From: Clostridia bacterium
Lineage (GTDB): Bacteria > Bacillota > Clostridia > Christensenellales > Borkfalkiaceae
Reading direction: 5' to 3'
NCBI GenBank assembly: GCA_017448355.1
Contig: JAFSLQ010000043.1
Span: forward strand, 1-64,000
DNA: 64,000 nucleotides
The position numbers and the translations under genes are program-made. Below the pieces are notes generated by a model, which saw nothing but the letters and a program-made list of their open reading frames with translations, ran no database searches and was not told the origin of the DNA. Of the stretch, positions 18,942-26,375 are shown piece by piece (within the stretch, counting starts at the first letter, position 1; every line of letters begins with the position of its first letter).

Positions 18942-19424
18942 ATGGCAGTTTTTAGAAAAAGGTCAAATTTACTTTTGACCATTGTGTTGATTGCGGTCGT
19001 CGTTCTCGGCGGGTTCGGTTTCTATTCGCTTTTTAAGCGGGTGGACAAGTTAGAACCGACAAAGACGGTAAGTTCTTCGGCATATACGCGTGGACTTTTG
19101 GACGATACAACGGGCAAACTTCCGAGAGATAGCGAAGATATAGACTATTCCGGTATCCATATGAAGGATTATATAAATGCGGACGGTCTGACTTGCGAAA
19201 TCGCGGAAAAAGCGAAAATTCGTTATGAAATAAACTTCTTCGATGAAGATTATCATTTTATCTCGGTATCGAAGAAAACAACGGATTATGCCGGTGATGA
19301 AAATCCCGAAGGCGCGGTTTTTGCTCTTATTGAGATTATCCCGACGGCTGAGCCCGACGGCATAGTTTCTTCTAACGAAGTTTCTAAGTATGCAAAACTT
19401 TTGACGGTAACGTACAACAAATAA
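18942..19424 (+). CDS. Single-pass membrane protein, 160 aa (prophage)
   Basis: Not recognised. One N-terminal transmembrane segment (about 10-31, after MAVFRKRSN), the remainder acidic and outside if the positive-inside rule holds. No cysteine. Ends at a rho-independent terminator 12 nt later. SD AAGGAG from the leader motif. Could be a structural or assembly protein of the particle. Confidence 0.65.
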   Translation: MAVFRKRSNLLLTIVLIAVVVLGGFGFYSLFKRVDKLEPTKTVSSSAYTRGLLDDTTGKLPRDSEDIDYSGIHMKDYINADGLTCEIAEKAKIRYEINFFDEDYHFISVSKKTTDYAGDENPEGAVFALIEIIPTAEPDGIVSSNEVSKYAKLLTVTYNK

Positions 19425-19436
19425 TTTTAAGGCGGC

Positions 19437-19472
19437 AAGCCGTGTCGATAATTCGGCACGGCTTATTTTTTT
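19437..19472 (+). terminator. Rho-independent terminator
   Basis: AAGCCGTGTCG pairs with CGGCACGGCTT (11 bp with one G-T) around ATAATT, followed by A and seven T. It sits between the 160-aa gene and the 630-aa gene, only a few bases before the latter's SD (GGAG), so it should lower expression of the downstream genes relative to the first block. Confidence 0.75.
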
Positions 19473-19485
19473 ACGGAGCGATAAT

Positions 19486-21378
19486 ATGAAAATTTTAAGA
19501 AAAATATCACTCTTTGCGATTATTGCTATAACGCTTTTTATGTCCGTATATACGCAGTCTTTTGCCTATGCGGAAGAAACGTCTTACGACTATGACACGT
19601 CAAGCGTTATAGCGGACTTAAACGGTGGTGAAGAAAAGCCCGAAAACGAGTTTTTCCCCGAAAGATATTTAAGGAATATCTTTAAGGACAGTATAAGCGA
19701 TATTCTTCAAGGCAACTTTAATTTCTTACAGGATATTTGGGTTATATCGTTCATTGAAAACGGGTACGGCACGGACAAATTCGGCATATATCTTTACGTG
19801 TATAATCCGAATAATCTGGATATTTTAACAGATTCAAGTAAAAATAAAGTTCAGTTTGCCGCGTGTAATTCCGAAACTGCCGTTTTCTCGTCTGACTATG
19901 TGAAATATAACGTCGTTCTTTTGGATAAGACGGAAAACAATAAGTATATGAAGTTTAAGGTTGACGGCTTTTTATCTCTTCAATCTTCCGAACGTTATTA
20001 CGCTGTAAGCGGAATAGAATTACATATTAACGGCAACGCAAACGCGACGGAATATCCCATAGGCAGCGTGTACCATTGTAGTACGCGCGACGGACAAACG
20101 AATATTTATCGCGAGACGTTAAATACGGTTCAAGTGGACTGTACGCACGTTTATTACAGGACTGACGATAGCGAAAAAGGCGACGGCTGGTCGAATCAAC
20201 TTTCCGCGTGTTATTTCTCTCTTCCGAAAGAGTATTCTTTCGGAAACAATCCTTACGGCACGTTATCTGAGATTAAAGCGGAGTTTGATTTGTATTATAC
20301 AAAACCGATTTTATTGTTAAACAATGAAAACGTGTATTACGATTTCGGTCTTGCTTATGCCCTTTCCACTTCTTCTGCCGAATTCCAAAACAATCAGTTT
20401 ATTAATTGTAATAATTTAGCGTTTGGCATTCTTGGTGCAGTCGGGGCTAATCTTGCTGTATATCCTTTTGGATATAATATCAATTATTCTAATTATCGCT
20501 CTTTCTTTGGTAGTCAATATGTTGAGTGTAATGGCTTTTTGGTTGAAAATAATATCGACGCTTTGTATTGGTTGTTCTGCGATGTAAATGCTGACTTTGA
20601 TGACGAAGATTATTATTTCCCTGCTGAAAGATTAGAAAGTTTTTATGATACTTACAAGTCGTTTTGCGGCTTGAATATGTTTGAAAGCGAACAGTATTTT
20701 AGAAACAATAATATTTCCCGTTGTGGATTTAATTACGAACATAATAATCATACGTATAGCATAAGTAAAAATCCCGAAGAAGGTGCAGTTTTAGGTTATG
20801 AATTAATTTATCATAACAACGATTTTTGGGCGAACTTCTTTGACGGTATTTTTGGTTATCAGGCTATACAGTCGGTTTCCGGTATCGCTCCGCTTGTGCG
20901 GGTAGAATATGCGGATATGAGTTTATCCGAAGACGCTTTTTCCGAAAAGTACCTTGTTGCAAAACATCAGGTGCAAGGACTTAAAAATAAGTTATTGTCG
21001 GCGGGCACAAGTCAGGAAGTGTGGCTGTTCCGTTATGATTGTTCCGAGTATTACGGTGCGAAAGCAAAAGTTCTCGATAAAAATATTTCAAATAATGTTT
21101 ATGACGGTTTAGTATGTCAAGAACCTGTGTATCTGGATTGGGATATTTTGTCGTTTAAGTTTGAACAGGATTATTTAAAAAACGGTACTATAACGAAAAC
21201 GACTGTTCCCGTCAATCATAGCCCCGAAAACGTTTTTAGTGATTTAACCCGCTCCGCAAACGATTTCCCCGAAAACTGTAAGTACGAATCAATGTTCCGT
21301 TGGCTAATGCTCTGCGGGCTTGCGGTTTTGTTCTGGTACGTTATAACAAAAATTTCGAGAAATGTTAAGGGTAAATAA
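19486..21378 (+). CDS. Large exported, C-terminally anchored protein, 630 aa (prophage)
   Basis: Signal peptide (1-29, cleavage near FAYA/EET), long aromatic- and Asn/Tyr-rich ectodomain, one membrane segment (about 605-622) and a basic tail (KISRNVKGK). No known domain recognised. The middle (about 20340-20870) looks richer in A/T-ending codons and in N, Y, F than the flanks. The length and layout suggest a phage tip or receptor-binding protein, or a secretin-independent surface protein; both are inference. Confidence 0.7.
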   Translation: MKILRKISLFAIIAITLFMSVYTQSFAYAEETSYDYDTSSVIADLNGGEEKPENEFFPERYLRNIFKDSISDILQGNFNFLQDIWVISFIENGYGTDKFGIYLYVYNPNNLDILTDSSKNKVQFAACNSETAVFSSDYVKYNVVLLDKTENNKYMKFKVDGFLSLQSSERYYAVSGIELHINGNANATEYPIGSVYHCSTRDGQTNIYRETLNTVQVDCTHVYYRTDDSEKGDGWSNQLSACYFSLPKEYSFGNNPYGTLSEIKAEFDLYYTKPILLLNNENVYYDFGLAYALSTSSAEFQNNQFINCNNLAFGILGAVGANLAVYPFGYNINYSNYRSFFGSQYVECNGFLVENNIDALYWLFCDVNADFDDEDYYFPAERLESFYDTYKSFCGLNMFESEQYFRNNNISRCGFNYEHNNHTYSISKNPEEGAVLGYELIYHNNDFWANFFDGIFGYQAIQSVSGIAPLVRVEYADMSLSEDAFSEKYLVAKHQVQGLKNKLLSAGTSQEVWLFRYDCSEYYGAKAKVLDKNISNNVYDGLVCQEPVYLDWDILSFKFEQDYLKNGTITKTTVPVNHSPENVFSDLTRSANDFPENCKYESMFRWLMLCGLAVLFWYVITKISRNVKGK

Positions 21379-21380
21379 CT

Positions 21381-21575
21381 ATGAAGAAAAAGCAAAAAAA
21401 GGTAGATTTAGAAAAGATACATAACGGCGTAAAAAAGGCAAGTAGGATAACAAGTATTTTCTTTCGGCTTTTGTGGATTTTAGTCGGTGTTGCGGCGCTT
21501 GCGGCGTTTATATACGCGGCGGTAGCGATAGGACAGGCTTTTAAGGCAGATTTCGGGTTTCTTTTCGGTAAATAA
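21381..21575 (+). CDS. Small membrane protein, 64 aa (prophage)
   Basis: Basic N-terminus (MKKKQKKVDLEKIHNGVKK), one hydrophobic segment about residues 25-50 with an alanine-rich stretch, and a short C-terminus ending FLFGK. Starts 3 nt after the 630-aa gene and is followed by the next gene after 3 nt, so tightly coupled. A coat-protein role is possible given size, but it lacks the acidic N-terminus and cleavable leader of typical pVIII. Confidence 0.65.
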   Translation: MKKKQKKVDLEKIHNGVKKASRITSIFFRLLWILVGVAALAAFIYAAVAIGQAFKADFGFLFGK

Positions 21576-21577
21576 TT

Positions 21578-21838
21578 ATGAGAAAAAAGAAAGATACTTT
21601 TCCGCATTTTAGACGTTATAAAAAGTCCGGACACCCTGCTCTTATATTGTCGGAAGAAAAGCAGGATTATAATTTTCGACGTGTGACGTCTTCTGAGTAT
21701 AGCGGTCATCACCGCAACGAGAAAGTATATCCGAATCCGGATAAGCGGAAGAAAACGCCTATGTACATAGTAAAACAGCGACAAAAGGATAAAAAGAAAT
21801 TTTTTGGTAAGAAGTACCCTTGGAAATATCCAAAATAA
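21578..21838 (+). CDS. Small basic protein, 86 aa, paralogue A
   Basis: Roughly half of its residues match the 90-aa protein at 26103-26375 in an end-to-end alignment: PHFR-YKKS-HPALI, NEKVYPNP, PMYI and the end KYPWKYP are shared. Strongly basic, no membrane segment. Function unknown. Its stop codon overlaps the end of the leftward RNA unit at 21833-21905. Confidence 0.7.
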   Translation: MRKKKDTFPHFRRYKKSGHPALILSEEKQDYNFRRVTSSEYSGHHRNEKVYPNPDKRKKTPMYIVKQRQKDKKKFFGKKYPWKYPK

Positions 21839-21905
21839 AAAACAGTTGCCACTTCAAGAATAACTCGCAAGCGAGTCCCTCAAATTACTAACTGCAACTG
21901 TTTAT
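21833..21905 (-). ncRNA. Predicted leftward small RNA 1 (about 73 nt)
   Basis: Promoter on the minus strand: TTGACT (21940-21935), 17-bp spacer, TATAAT (21917-21912). The predicted start near 21905 is followed almost at once by AAACAGTTGC (21903-21894), which pairs with GCAACTGTTT (21849-21840) and a T-rich end, so the RNA would fold as one closed hairpin with an inner ACTCGC/GCGAGT stem. No ORF of note. It ends on the stop codon of the 86-aa gene, opposite in direction. Confidence 0.55.
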
Positions 21906-21920
21906 GTAAGTATTATATAT

Positions 21921-22016
21921 TATCGGACGGTAAAAGTCAACGAAAATTAAGGTGTTAAGATGAAAACGGTTAAGAGATTGTTAAAAGTGCTTTTAGGGCT
22001 TGTTATAGCGGTAATA
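21921..22016. repeat. 96-bp direct repeat, copy 1
   Basis: Matches 22110-22205 at 95 of 96 positions (difference at 21943/22132). The unit contains the leftward small-RNA -35 box and spacer and the SD and first 19 codons of a small membrane protein. Copy 1 runs into a terminator hairpin instead of the normal ORF end. Confidence 0.9.
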
Positions 22017-22082
22017 AAAATCCCCGAGATTAATCCACTCGGGGCAATGCCGCAATCATATATCGGCGGGAATAAACGATAA
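21960..22082 (+). pseudogene. Broken duplicate of the 30-aa membrane protein gene
   Basis: Shares the SD and the first 19 codons with the intact 30-aa gene at 22149, then diverges into KIPEINPLGAMPQSYIGGNKR, sequence that coincides with the terminator and body of the leftward RNA 2. The membrane segment is cut short. A 40-aa product is possible but it looks like a by-product of duplication. Confidence 0.55.
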
Positions 22083-22094
22083 AATCGTTTAACT
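22014..22094 (-). ncRNA. Predicted leftward small RNA 2 (about 81 nt)
   Basis: Promoter: TTGACT (22129-22124), 17-bp spacer, TACAAT (22106-22101), from the duplicated 96-bp unit (the -10 itself lies just outside it). The RNA would contain an AAACGAT/ATCGTTT hairpin near its 5' end and end at CCCCGAG/CTCGGGG followed by ATTTTTATT (22044-22014). The body is unrelated to RNA 1 although the promoter is nearly identical. Confidence 0.55.
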
Positions 22095-22109
22095 GCCTAT
22101 ATTGTAATA

Positions 22110-22205
22110 TATCGGACGGTAAAAGTCAACGGAAATTAAGGTGTTAAGATGAAAACGGTTAAGAGATTGTTAAAAGTGCTTTTAGGGCTTGTTATAGCGG
22201 TAATA
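22110..22205. repeat. 96-bp direct repeat, copy 2
   Basis: Second copy of the unit at 21921-22016, offset 189 bp; here it leads into the intact 30-aa gene. Confidence 0.9.
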
Positions 22206-22241
22206 TTAGGCTATTTTGTCTTTACGGGGTTTCAGATATGA
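22149..22241 (+). CDS. Tiny membrane protein, 30 aa (minor-coat-like)
   Basis: MKTVKRLLKVLLGLVIAVIL then GYFVFTGFQI: basic N-terminus and one membrane segment. SD AAGGTG 6 nt upstream. Its stop overlaps the ATG of the 709-aa ATPase gene (ATGA), so translation is coupled. Filamentous phages have 30-35 aa minor coat proteins (pVII, pIX) of this form, but sequence identity cannot be judged at this size. Confidence 0.65.
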   Translation: MKTVKRLLKVLLGLVIAVILGYFVFTGFQI

Positions 22242-24367
22242 AAAGACGTATAGACTACCGCCATTTTATATGTGTCGGAATAACTCTCGGCTTTTTTGCC
22301 TTTGCGCTGCTATTTTTGCCTTCGTTCGGCAGAATTATAGAGAGCGTTCGAGATTTCGGCTTGTCGGCGGCATATTATTTTTGCGAAATGTTCGAAGTGC
22401 CGCACGGTATCGCGCCCACCGTTATGGAAAAGTCGGCTTACCCCGTGCAAGTGTTTTTACCCTTCTCGTTAGAAGAGTTTGCCGAAAAATGGCAATTATA
22501 TTGGCAAACGTTCGCGACTAAACAAAATATACTCGAATACCTTAAATTTTTGGGCTATATGCTTGCGGATATATCCAAGTTCCTTATAATGGTCTTTCCG
22601 TTTGTAATCGCGCTGTATATCGTCTTTATCCGGTCTTTTAAGAAAGAGAATAACGACTATAACAAGGACAGTAAGCCGTTAAAAGCCTTTAAGTGGTTAT
22701 CCGCGCATATTTACCGCCCTGTTAAAGCGTGGCTTAAAGCGTTTTTCGGGTTTGTTAAAAATCATAAATGGTACTACATAACGTGGCTTTTAACATGGTT
22801 ATTGTACTTTAACTTTTATACGGTTGTAATCGAGTTCGTGGCGTATTACTTGTATTTTATAATCGCTTTCGATTTTAAAAGTCTGTATATACAGTTTTAC
22901 AAATTGCTTTGCGATTTAGCCGCACCGGCGACGTTTATTCCGCTTTTTGTATGGGCTATTATCGGGTATATCGTATTCGATAGGATAAGAAAGAAAATAG
23001 GATATGCTAAGTTAAACCATAACGAGATGAAAAATCGGGGCTTTATAAACGCCCGTCCTATTGTTTTTATGGTGTGCGGCACAATGGGCAAAAAGAAAAC
23101 AACGACTATAACGGATATGGCGCTTTCGCAGGAAGTAATGTTTCGCGATAAAGCGTTTGAAAAGATACTCGAAAACGACTTAAAGTTCCCGTTCTTCCCG
23201 TGGATTAACTTTGAAAACGAGATAAAGCGTGCTATGAAAAAACACGAAGTTTACAATCTTGCGACGTGTCGTAAATTCGTTAAAAAATGCGCGGAAAAGT
23301 GGCGTAAAAAGAAAACGCGTAAAAACATATTCGATTATGATTTTAACCGCTACGGTCTCACCTACGACGATAAATTAAAGGTCGTAGATATATGGAAAGT
23401 TTTGGAAACTTACGCGCAGTTGTATTTTATTTTTGTGTTGCAATCTTCGCTTATTATCTCTAACTATTCCGTACGGACGGATAATGTTTTATCTGATATA
23501 GGCAATTTCCCTATGTGGGATAGCGACTTTTTTAAGCGTGATAGCAGGTTCAGAGAGAGTTTTTCCCGCCACTCGCACATTTTGGACTTTGATAGTTTAA
23601 GGCTCGGACGTAAAGTTTTAGAAGATAATCCGAATAAAGACGTATTCGAGTTCGGCGTAATCCTTATAACCGAAATAGGCAAAGAACGCGGGAACGTTAT
23701 CGAACTTGCGGATAAGATAAAAAAAGCCGACACGGCTAACCAAAAGAACGATTTATTTAACTCTTGGCTTAAAATGATACGCCATAGCGGCACGGTAGAT
23801 AATTTCCCCTTTGTTCGTGTTATAACGGACGAACAGCGGCCCGCAAGTTGGGGTTTAGACGCGCGCGAATTATGCGAAATAGTGAGCATAAAAGAAAGCG
23901 GCGAAACTCGGCTTACAATGCCCTTCTTCTCGCTTGCGGAACTCTTGTACGGTTTTGTTTTCGGTAAGTTTACCGATTTGTATTACCGCTACCGATATTC
24001 CCGCGGGGATAACACGCTTTTTATGTATCTTTTAAAGAAGATAACGTCAAAAGTGCAACGGTATTATACGGGGATATATAACCGTTTCGGCTACTGCGGT
24101 TTGACGGTGCAAGTAGAGAGCGGAACGCAGGACGGCGAAATATACGAACATATCTTTTATATCTCGTTTATGAAGATATATTCTGACCGTTTCGCTACCG
24201 ATTGTTTTTCGGGATTTTACGACGTTAAGGCTTTGCGGTCAATGTTAGGTCTTGACGATATACCCGAATACGAAACGGAAAAGGCAAGTATTAACGAATT
24301 AAAAGCCCAAAACAGTTATTTCGTCAATGACCTTATTCGCGGGTTTATTGAAGAAGATAAAAAATAA
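22238..24367 (+). CDS. Membrane-anchored P-loop ATPase, Zot/pI-like assembly protein
   Basis: 709 aa. Four hydrophobic segments (about 10-30, 103-132, 180-212, 228-248) precede a cytoplasmic ATPase domain, reverse to the E. coli phage pI order. Walker A region is GTMGKKKTT (281-289), Walker B-like VILITEIGKERGN (474-486), arginine-containing RVITDEQRP further on. In Gram-positive relatives that I recall the loop reads GTMGAGKTT, so the glycine before the lysine appears replaced. The role would be particle assembly/extrusion at the membrane. The gene is coupled to the 30-aa gene and ends at leader motif copy 3. Confidence 0.75.
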   Translation: MKRRIDYRHFICVGITLGFFAFALLFLPSFGRIIESVRDFGLSAAYYFCEMFEVPHGIAPTVMEKSAYPVQVFLPFSLEEFAEKWQLYWQTFATKQNILEYLKFLGYMLADISKFLIMVFPFVIALYIVFIRSFKKENNDYNKDSKPLKAFKWLSAHIYRPVKAWLKAFFGFVKNHKWYYITWLLTWLLYFNFYTVVIEFVAYYLYFIIAFDFKSLYIQFYKLLCDLAAPATFIPLFVWAIIGYIVFDRIRKKIGYAKLNHNEMKNRGFINARPIVFMVCGTMGKKKTTTITDMALSQEVMFRDKAFEKILENDLKFPFFPWINFENEIKRAMKKHEVYNLATCRKFVKKCAEKWRKKKTRKNIFDYDFNRYGLTYDDKLKVVDIWKVLETYAQLYFIFVLQSSLIISNYSVRTDNVLSDIGNFPMWDSDFFKRDSRFRESFSRHSHILDFDSLRLGRKVLEDNPNKDVFEFGVILITEIGKERGNVIELADKIKKADTANQKNDLFNSWLKMIRHSGTVDNFPFVRVITDEQRPASWGLDARELCEIVSIKESGETRLTMPFFSLAELLYGFVFGKFTDLYYRYRYSRGDNTLFMYLLKKITSKVQRYYTGIYNRFGYCGLTVQVESGTQDGEIYEHIFYISFMKIYSDRFATDCFSGFYDVKALRSMLGLDDIPEYETEKASINELKAQNSYFVNDLIRGFIEEDKK

Positions 24368-24393
24368 TAGTCGGCGGACTTGAAACGTAAAGG
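24366..24393 (+). promoter_or_regulatory. 28-nt leader motif, copy 3
   Basis: Core AGTCGGCGGACTT, then GAAACGTAAAGG, beginning within the stop codon of the ATPase gene and supplying the SD for the 461-aa gene. Confidence 0.7.
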
Positions 24394-24400
24394 TGAAAAT

Positions 24401-25786
24401 ATGGAAAAAAGAAAAAGCATTGTAATTATTCTGACGATGATACTCTGCGTTGCGGTAATGGCGGGCATTTGGTTTATTTTGTTCCCGTCCCGCCCCGCGC
24501 GTGCTGACGAAGAAACTAAACAAGCCGTAGAAATGGAACTCGAAGAGAAGGACGAAACCGAAACGGGCTACGTTCCCGACTCTGACAGCGAGAAGAAGGG
24601 CGGCACTGTAAAAGAAAAAGTAGAAGAAAAACAGAAAGATGAAATTATAATCGATGAAAAAGAGTGGACTATAAACGGTGAGCCGATTTATAACCGTCCT
24701 GTAATAAAAGAAAATCTTACGAAAGATTATGCACCGCATTATCATACGATAGGCATATATGAAGGCTATGCGGTTGATTTGGTAGCGTATGATATTGGCT
24801 CTGAACAAATTTATGAGTATTGTGATGTCTTTGATTATTTTATAAATAATAATGTTTTGAATTGGAGTGGAAGTGAACCATCTTCTTGTTCTAGTAATAA
24901 TTTTGCTTTTTTTACTTGTTTTGAGTGCGAACATACTCCGGCTATTGCTTTGTCAGGTGAACATAATTTTGATGGTAATCCTGTGATTGTTTCAGGATTT
25001 ACCGTTGAACATTGTTCTGATTGTGGGAAAAATATTTGTACGGATTTTTATAAGTCTGAAAATCCAGTAGGAAATTGGGAAAGTGCTTTCCCCCTACTTT
25101 CTGAAATTTCAAAAGTGGCTTGTCTTTTTAAGGGGAGTGGTACTGTTGAAATTACTTTGAATAATTTGGTAAGTGGTTTTGGCTCGATTGATTGGGGTGA
25201 TGGTCATATAACTAGTAGTAATTCTCATATTTATGATGGTTTTTATACTGTTGGTTATTTGTGTTCTATTTACGGTTTAACTGAAATTCCTGATGAAATG
25301 CTTGCGGATAATGTATATCTGACAAGCATAACTATTCCCGATATTGTAACAAGTATAGGCAGGAACGTGTTTGACGGGTGCGAAAATTTGGAAAAAATCG
25401 TTTTCGATTCTGCTACTCCGTGTGAAATAGAAACCGATACGTTCGACGGGTGCGACGCGCCTATCTACGTACCTGATGCAAGCGTAGCAACGTATAAGGC
25501 GGGGTGGTCCGCTTATGCGGACAGAATAGTTCCTAAAAGCACGTTAAATTCGTCGGGTAATGGTTCTTCCGGCAATTCAAATAGCGGCAGTTCCGGCACA
25601 GGCTCAGGCGCAGGCGGTGGCAGTTCGGAAAGTTTTTTAAGCAGTGTAGGACTCGACGGCTTTTCGTTTGACGGTTTAACTGATGATACGGACGTTCTCG
25701 GTAAGATAATTGCGGGTGTACTGCTCTTCGGTCTTGTTGGTGTATTCTTTATGATACCGTCGTTTAAGAAGAAAAAGAGAAAATAA
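24401..25786 (+). CDS. Exported LRR-containing, C-terminally anchored protein, 461 aa (tip/adhesin-like)
   Basis: ATG at 24401 follows AAAGGTG; an in-frame TTG at 24380 lies inside the leader motif and is less likely. N-terminal signal/membrane segment (7-28, PARA/DEE), acidic region, a cysteine-rich middle (CSSN, CFEC, CSDCGKNIC), one to two BspA-type leucine-rich units (SITIPDIVTSIGRNVFDGC), a Ser/Gly linker, then membrane segment and KKKKRK tail. The stretch 24730-25320 is visibly richer in T and in TGT/GAT/GGT codons than its flanks, suggesting an exchanged domain. Shares the anchor pattern of the 287-aa protein. Confidence 0.7.
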   Translation: MEKRKSIVIILTMILCVAVMAGIWFILFPSRPARADEETKQAVEMELEEKDETETGYVPDSDSEKKGGTVKEKVEEKQKDEIIIDEKEWTINGEPIYNRPVIKENLTKDYAPHYHTIGIYEGYAVDLVAYDIGSEQIYEYCDVFDYFINNNVLNWSGSEPSSCSSNNFAFFTCFECEHTPAIALSGEHNFDGNPVIVSGFTVEHCSDCGKNICTDFYKSENPVGNWESAFPLLSEISKVACLFKGSGTVEITLNNLVSGFGSIDWGDGHITSSNSHIYDGFYTVGYLCSIYGLTEIPDEMLADNVYLTSITIPDIVTSIGRNVFDGCENLEKIVFDSATPCEIETDTFDGCDAPIYVPDASVATYKAGWSAYADRIVPKSTLNSSGNGSSGNSNSGSSGTGSGAGGGSSESFLSSVGLDGFSFDGLTDDTDVLGKIIAGVLLFGLVGVFFMIPSFKKKKRK

Positions 25787-25809
25787 CCGCCCTTGCGGAC
25801 GGCTATTTG
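25782..25809 (-). terminator. Leftward terminator over the end of the 461-aa gene
   Basis: As minus-strand RNA AAATAGCCGUCC pairs with GGGCGGUUAUUU (12 bp counting two G-U) around GCAA, followed by TCTCTTTTT. The pairing is imperfect in the plus-strand RNA, so it favours leftward transcripts from 26025. Confidence 0.5.
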
Positions 25810-25815
25810 GGTGAA

Positions 25816-25953
25816 TTATCTGCGTAATTCGTTAGAGATATTTACTATTGCTTTACAAATATATAATGGCAACAAAATAATCTCGAACAGAATTTCCAAA
25901 ACGATTGTGGTAATGTTAAGCGCTTTGGCAGACTGTTTCTTAATACGTTTCAC
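25816..25953 (-). CDS. Small membrane protein, 45 aa, leftward unit
   Basis: GTG start 8 nt after AAGGGGGTG; sequence KRIKKQSAKALNITTIV, hydrophobic middle (LEILFEIILLPLYICKAIV), ends ISNELRR. It has its own promoter (26032-26060) and terminator (25782-25809), and runs towards the 3' end of the 461-aa gene. Function unknown; toxin-like peptide, regulator or coat-related protein are all open. Confidence 0.6.
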   Translation of the reverse strand: MKRIKKQSAKALNITTIVLEILFEIILLPLYICKAIVNISNELRR

Positions 25954-25973
25954 AGTGTTCACCCCCTTGTAGT

Positions 25974-26076
25974 GTATTTACCAAAACGCAATATTTATAT
26001 ACCCCTTTGGGTTTGGTATTGTAGCAAAATTATTATACCCGTAAAGGGCGAATAAGTAAAGTGTTTTGGTAAATAC
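25974..26076. repeat. 14-bp inverted repeat flanking a leftward promoter
   Basis: GTATTTACCAAAAC (25974-25987) and its exact complement GTTTTGGTAAATAC (26063-26076), 75 bp apart. One arm touches the upstream side of the -35, the other lies in the 5' UTR near the SD. Looks like a paired operator. The gap 25787-26102 holds this, the 45-aa gene and its signals, and nothing else seen. Confidence 0.65.
26032..26060 (-). promoter_or_regulatory. Promoter of the 45-aa leftward unit
   Basis: TTTACT (26060-26055), 17 bp, TATAAT (26037-26032). The -10 is consensus and the -35 matches at four of six. Confidence 0.6.
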
Positions 26077-26102
26077 CATAAGGCGATATATACAGGTGGT
26101 CT

Positions 26103-26375
26103 ATGAAAAAGAATAAAGATACATATCCGCATTTTAGAAAATATAAAAAATCTAATCACCCCGCTTTAATAACGGGTGAACGGACTGATGCGGAATATAA
26201 CTATCGTAAAGTTATGCATTCGGAAAAGGACGGCAGACACTTAAATGAAAAGGTGTACCCGAACCCGAATCCGAAAGATAAAAAGCCTATGTATATAGGC
26301 AAGCGTGTTCGGCACGATAAAAAGGATAATTTCTCGAAGTGGAAATATTCTTGGAAATATCCGAAAGGCAAATAA
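26103..26375 (+). CDS. Small basic protein, 90 aa, paralogue B
   Basis: Paralogue of the 86-aa protein at 21578 (shared PHFRKYKKSNHPALI, NEKVYPNP, KPMYI, KYSWKYP). SD AGGTGG upstream. Unknown function, no membrane segment, highly basic, so nucleic-acid or particle association is possible. Like its paralogue it ends on the terminator of a leftward RNA. Confidence 0.7.
   Translation: MKKNKDTYPHFRKYKKSNHPALITGERTDAEYNYRKVMHSEKDGRHLNEKVYPNPNPKDKKPMYIGKRVRHDKKDNFSKWKYSWKYPKGK

Noticed and set aside
22216..22521. 101-aa plus-strand frame at the start of the ATPase gene
   Set aside because: Out-of-frame shadow of the ATPase, arginine-rich and without an SD.
24380..24400. Upstream TTG start for the 461-aa protein
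   Set aside because: It lies inside the 28-nt leader motif and has no SD; the ATG at 24401 follows AAAGGTG.
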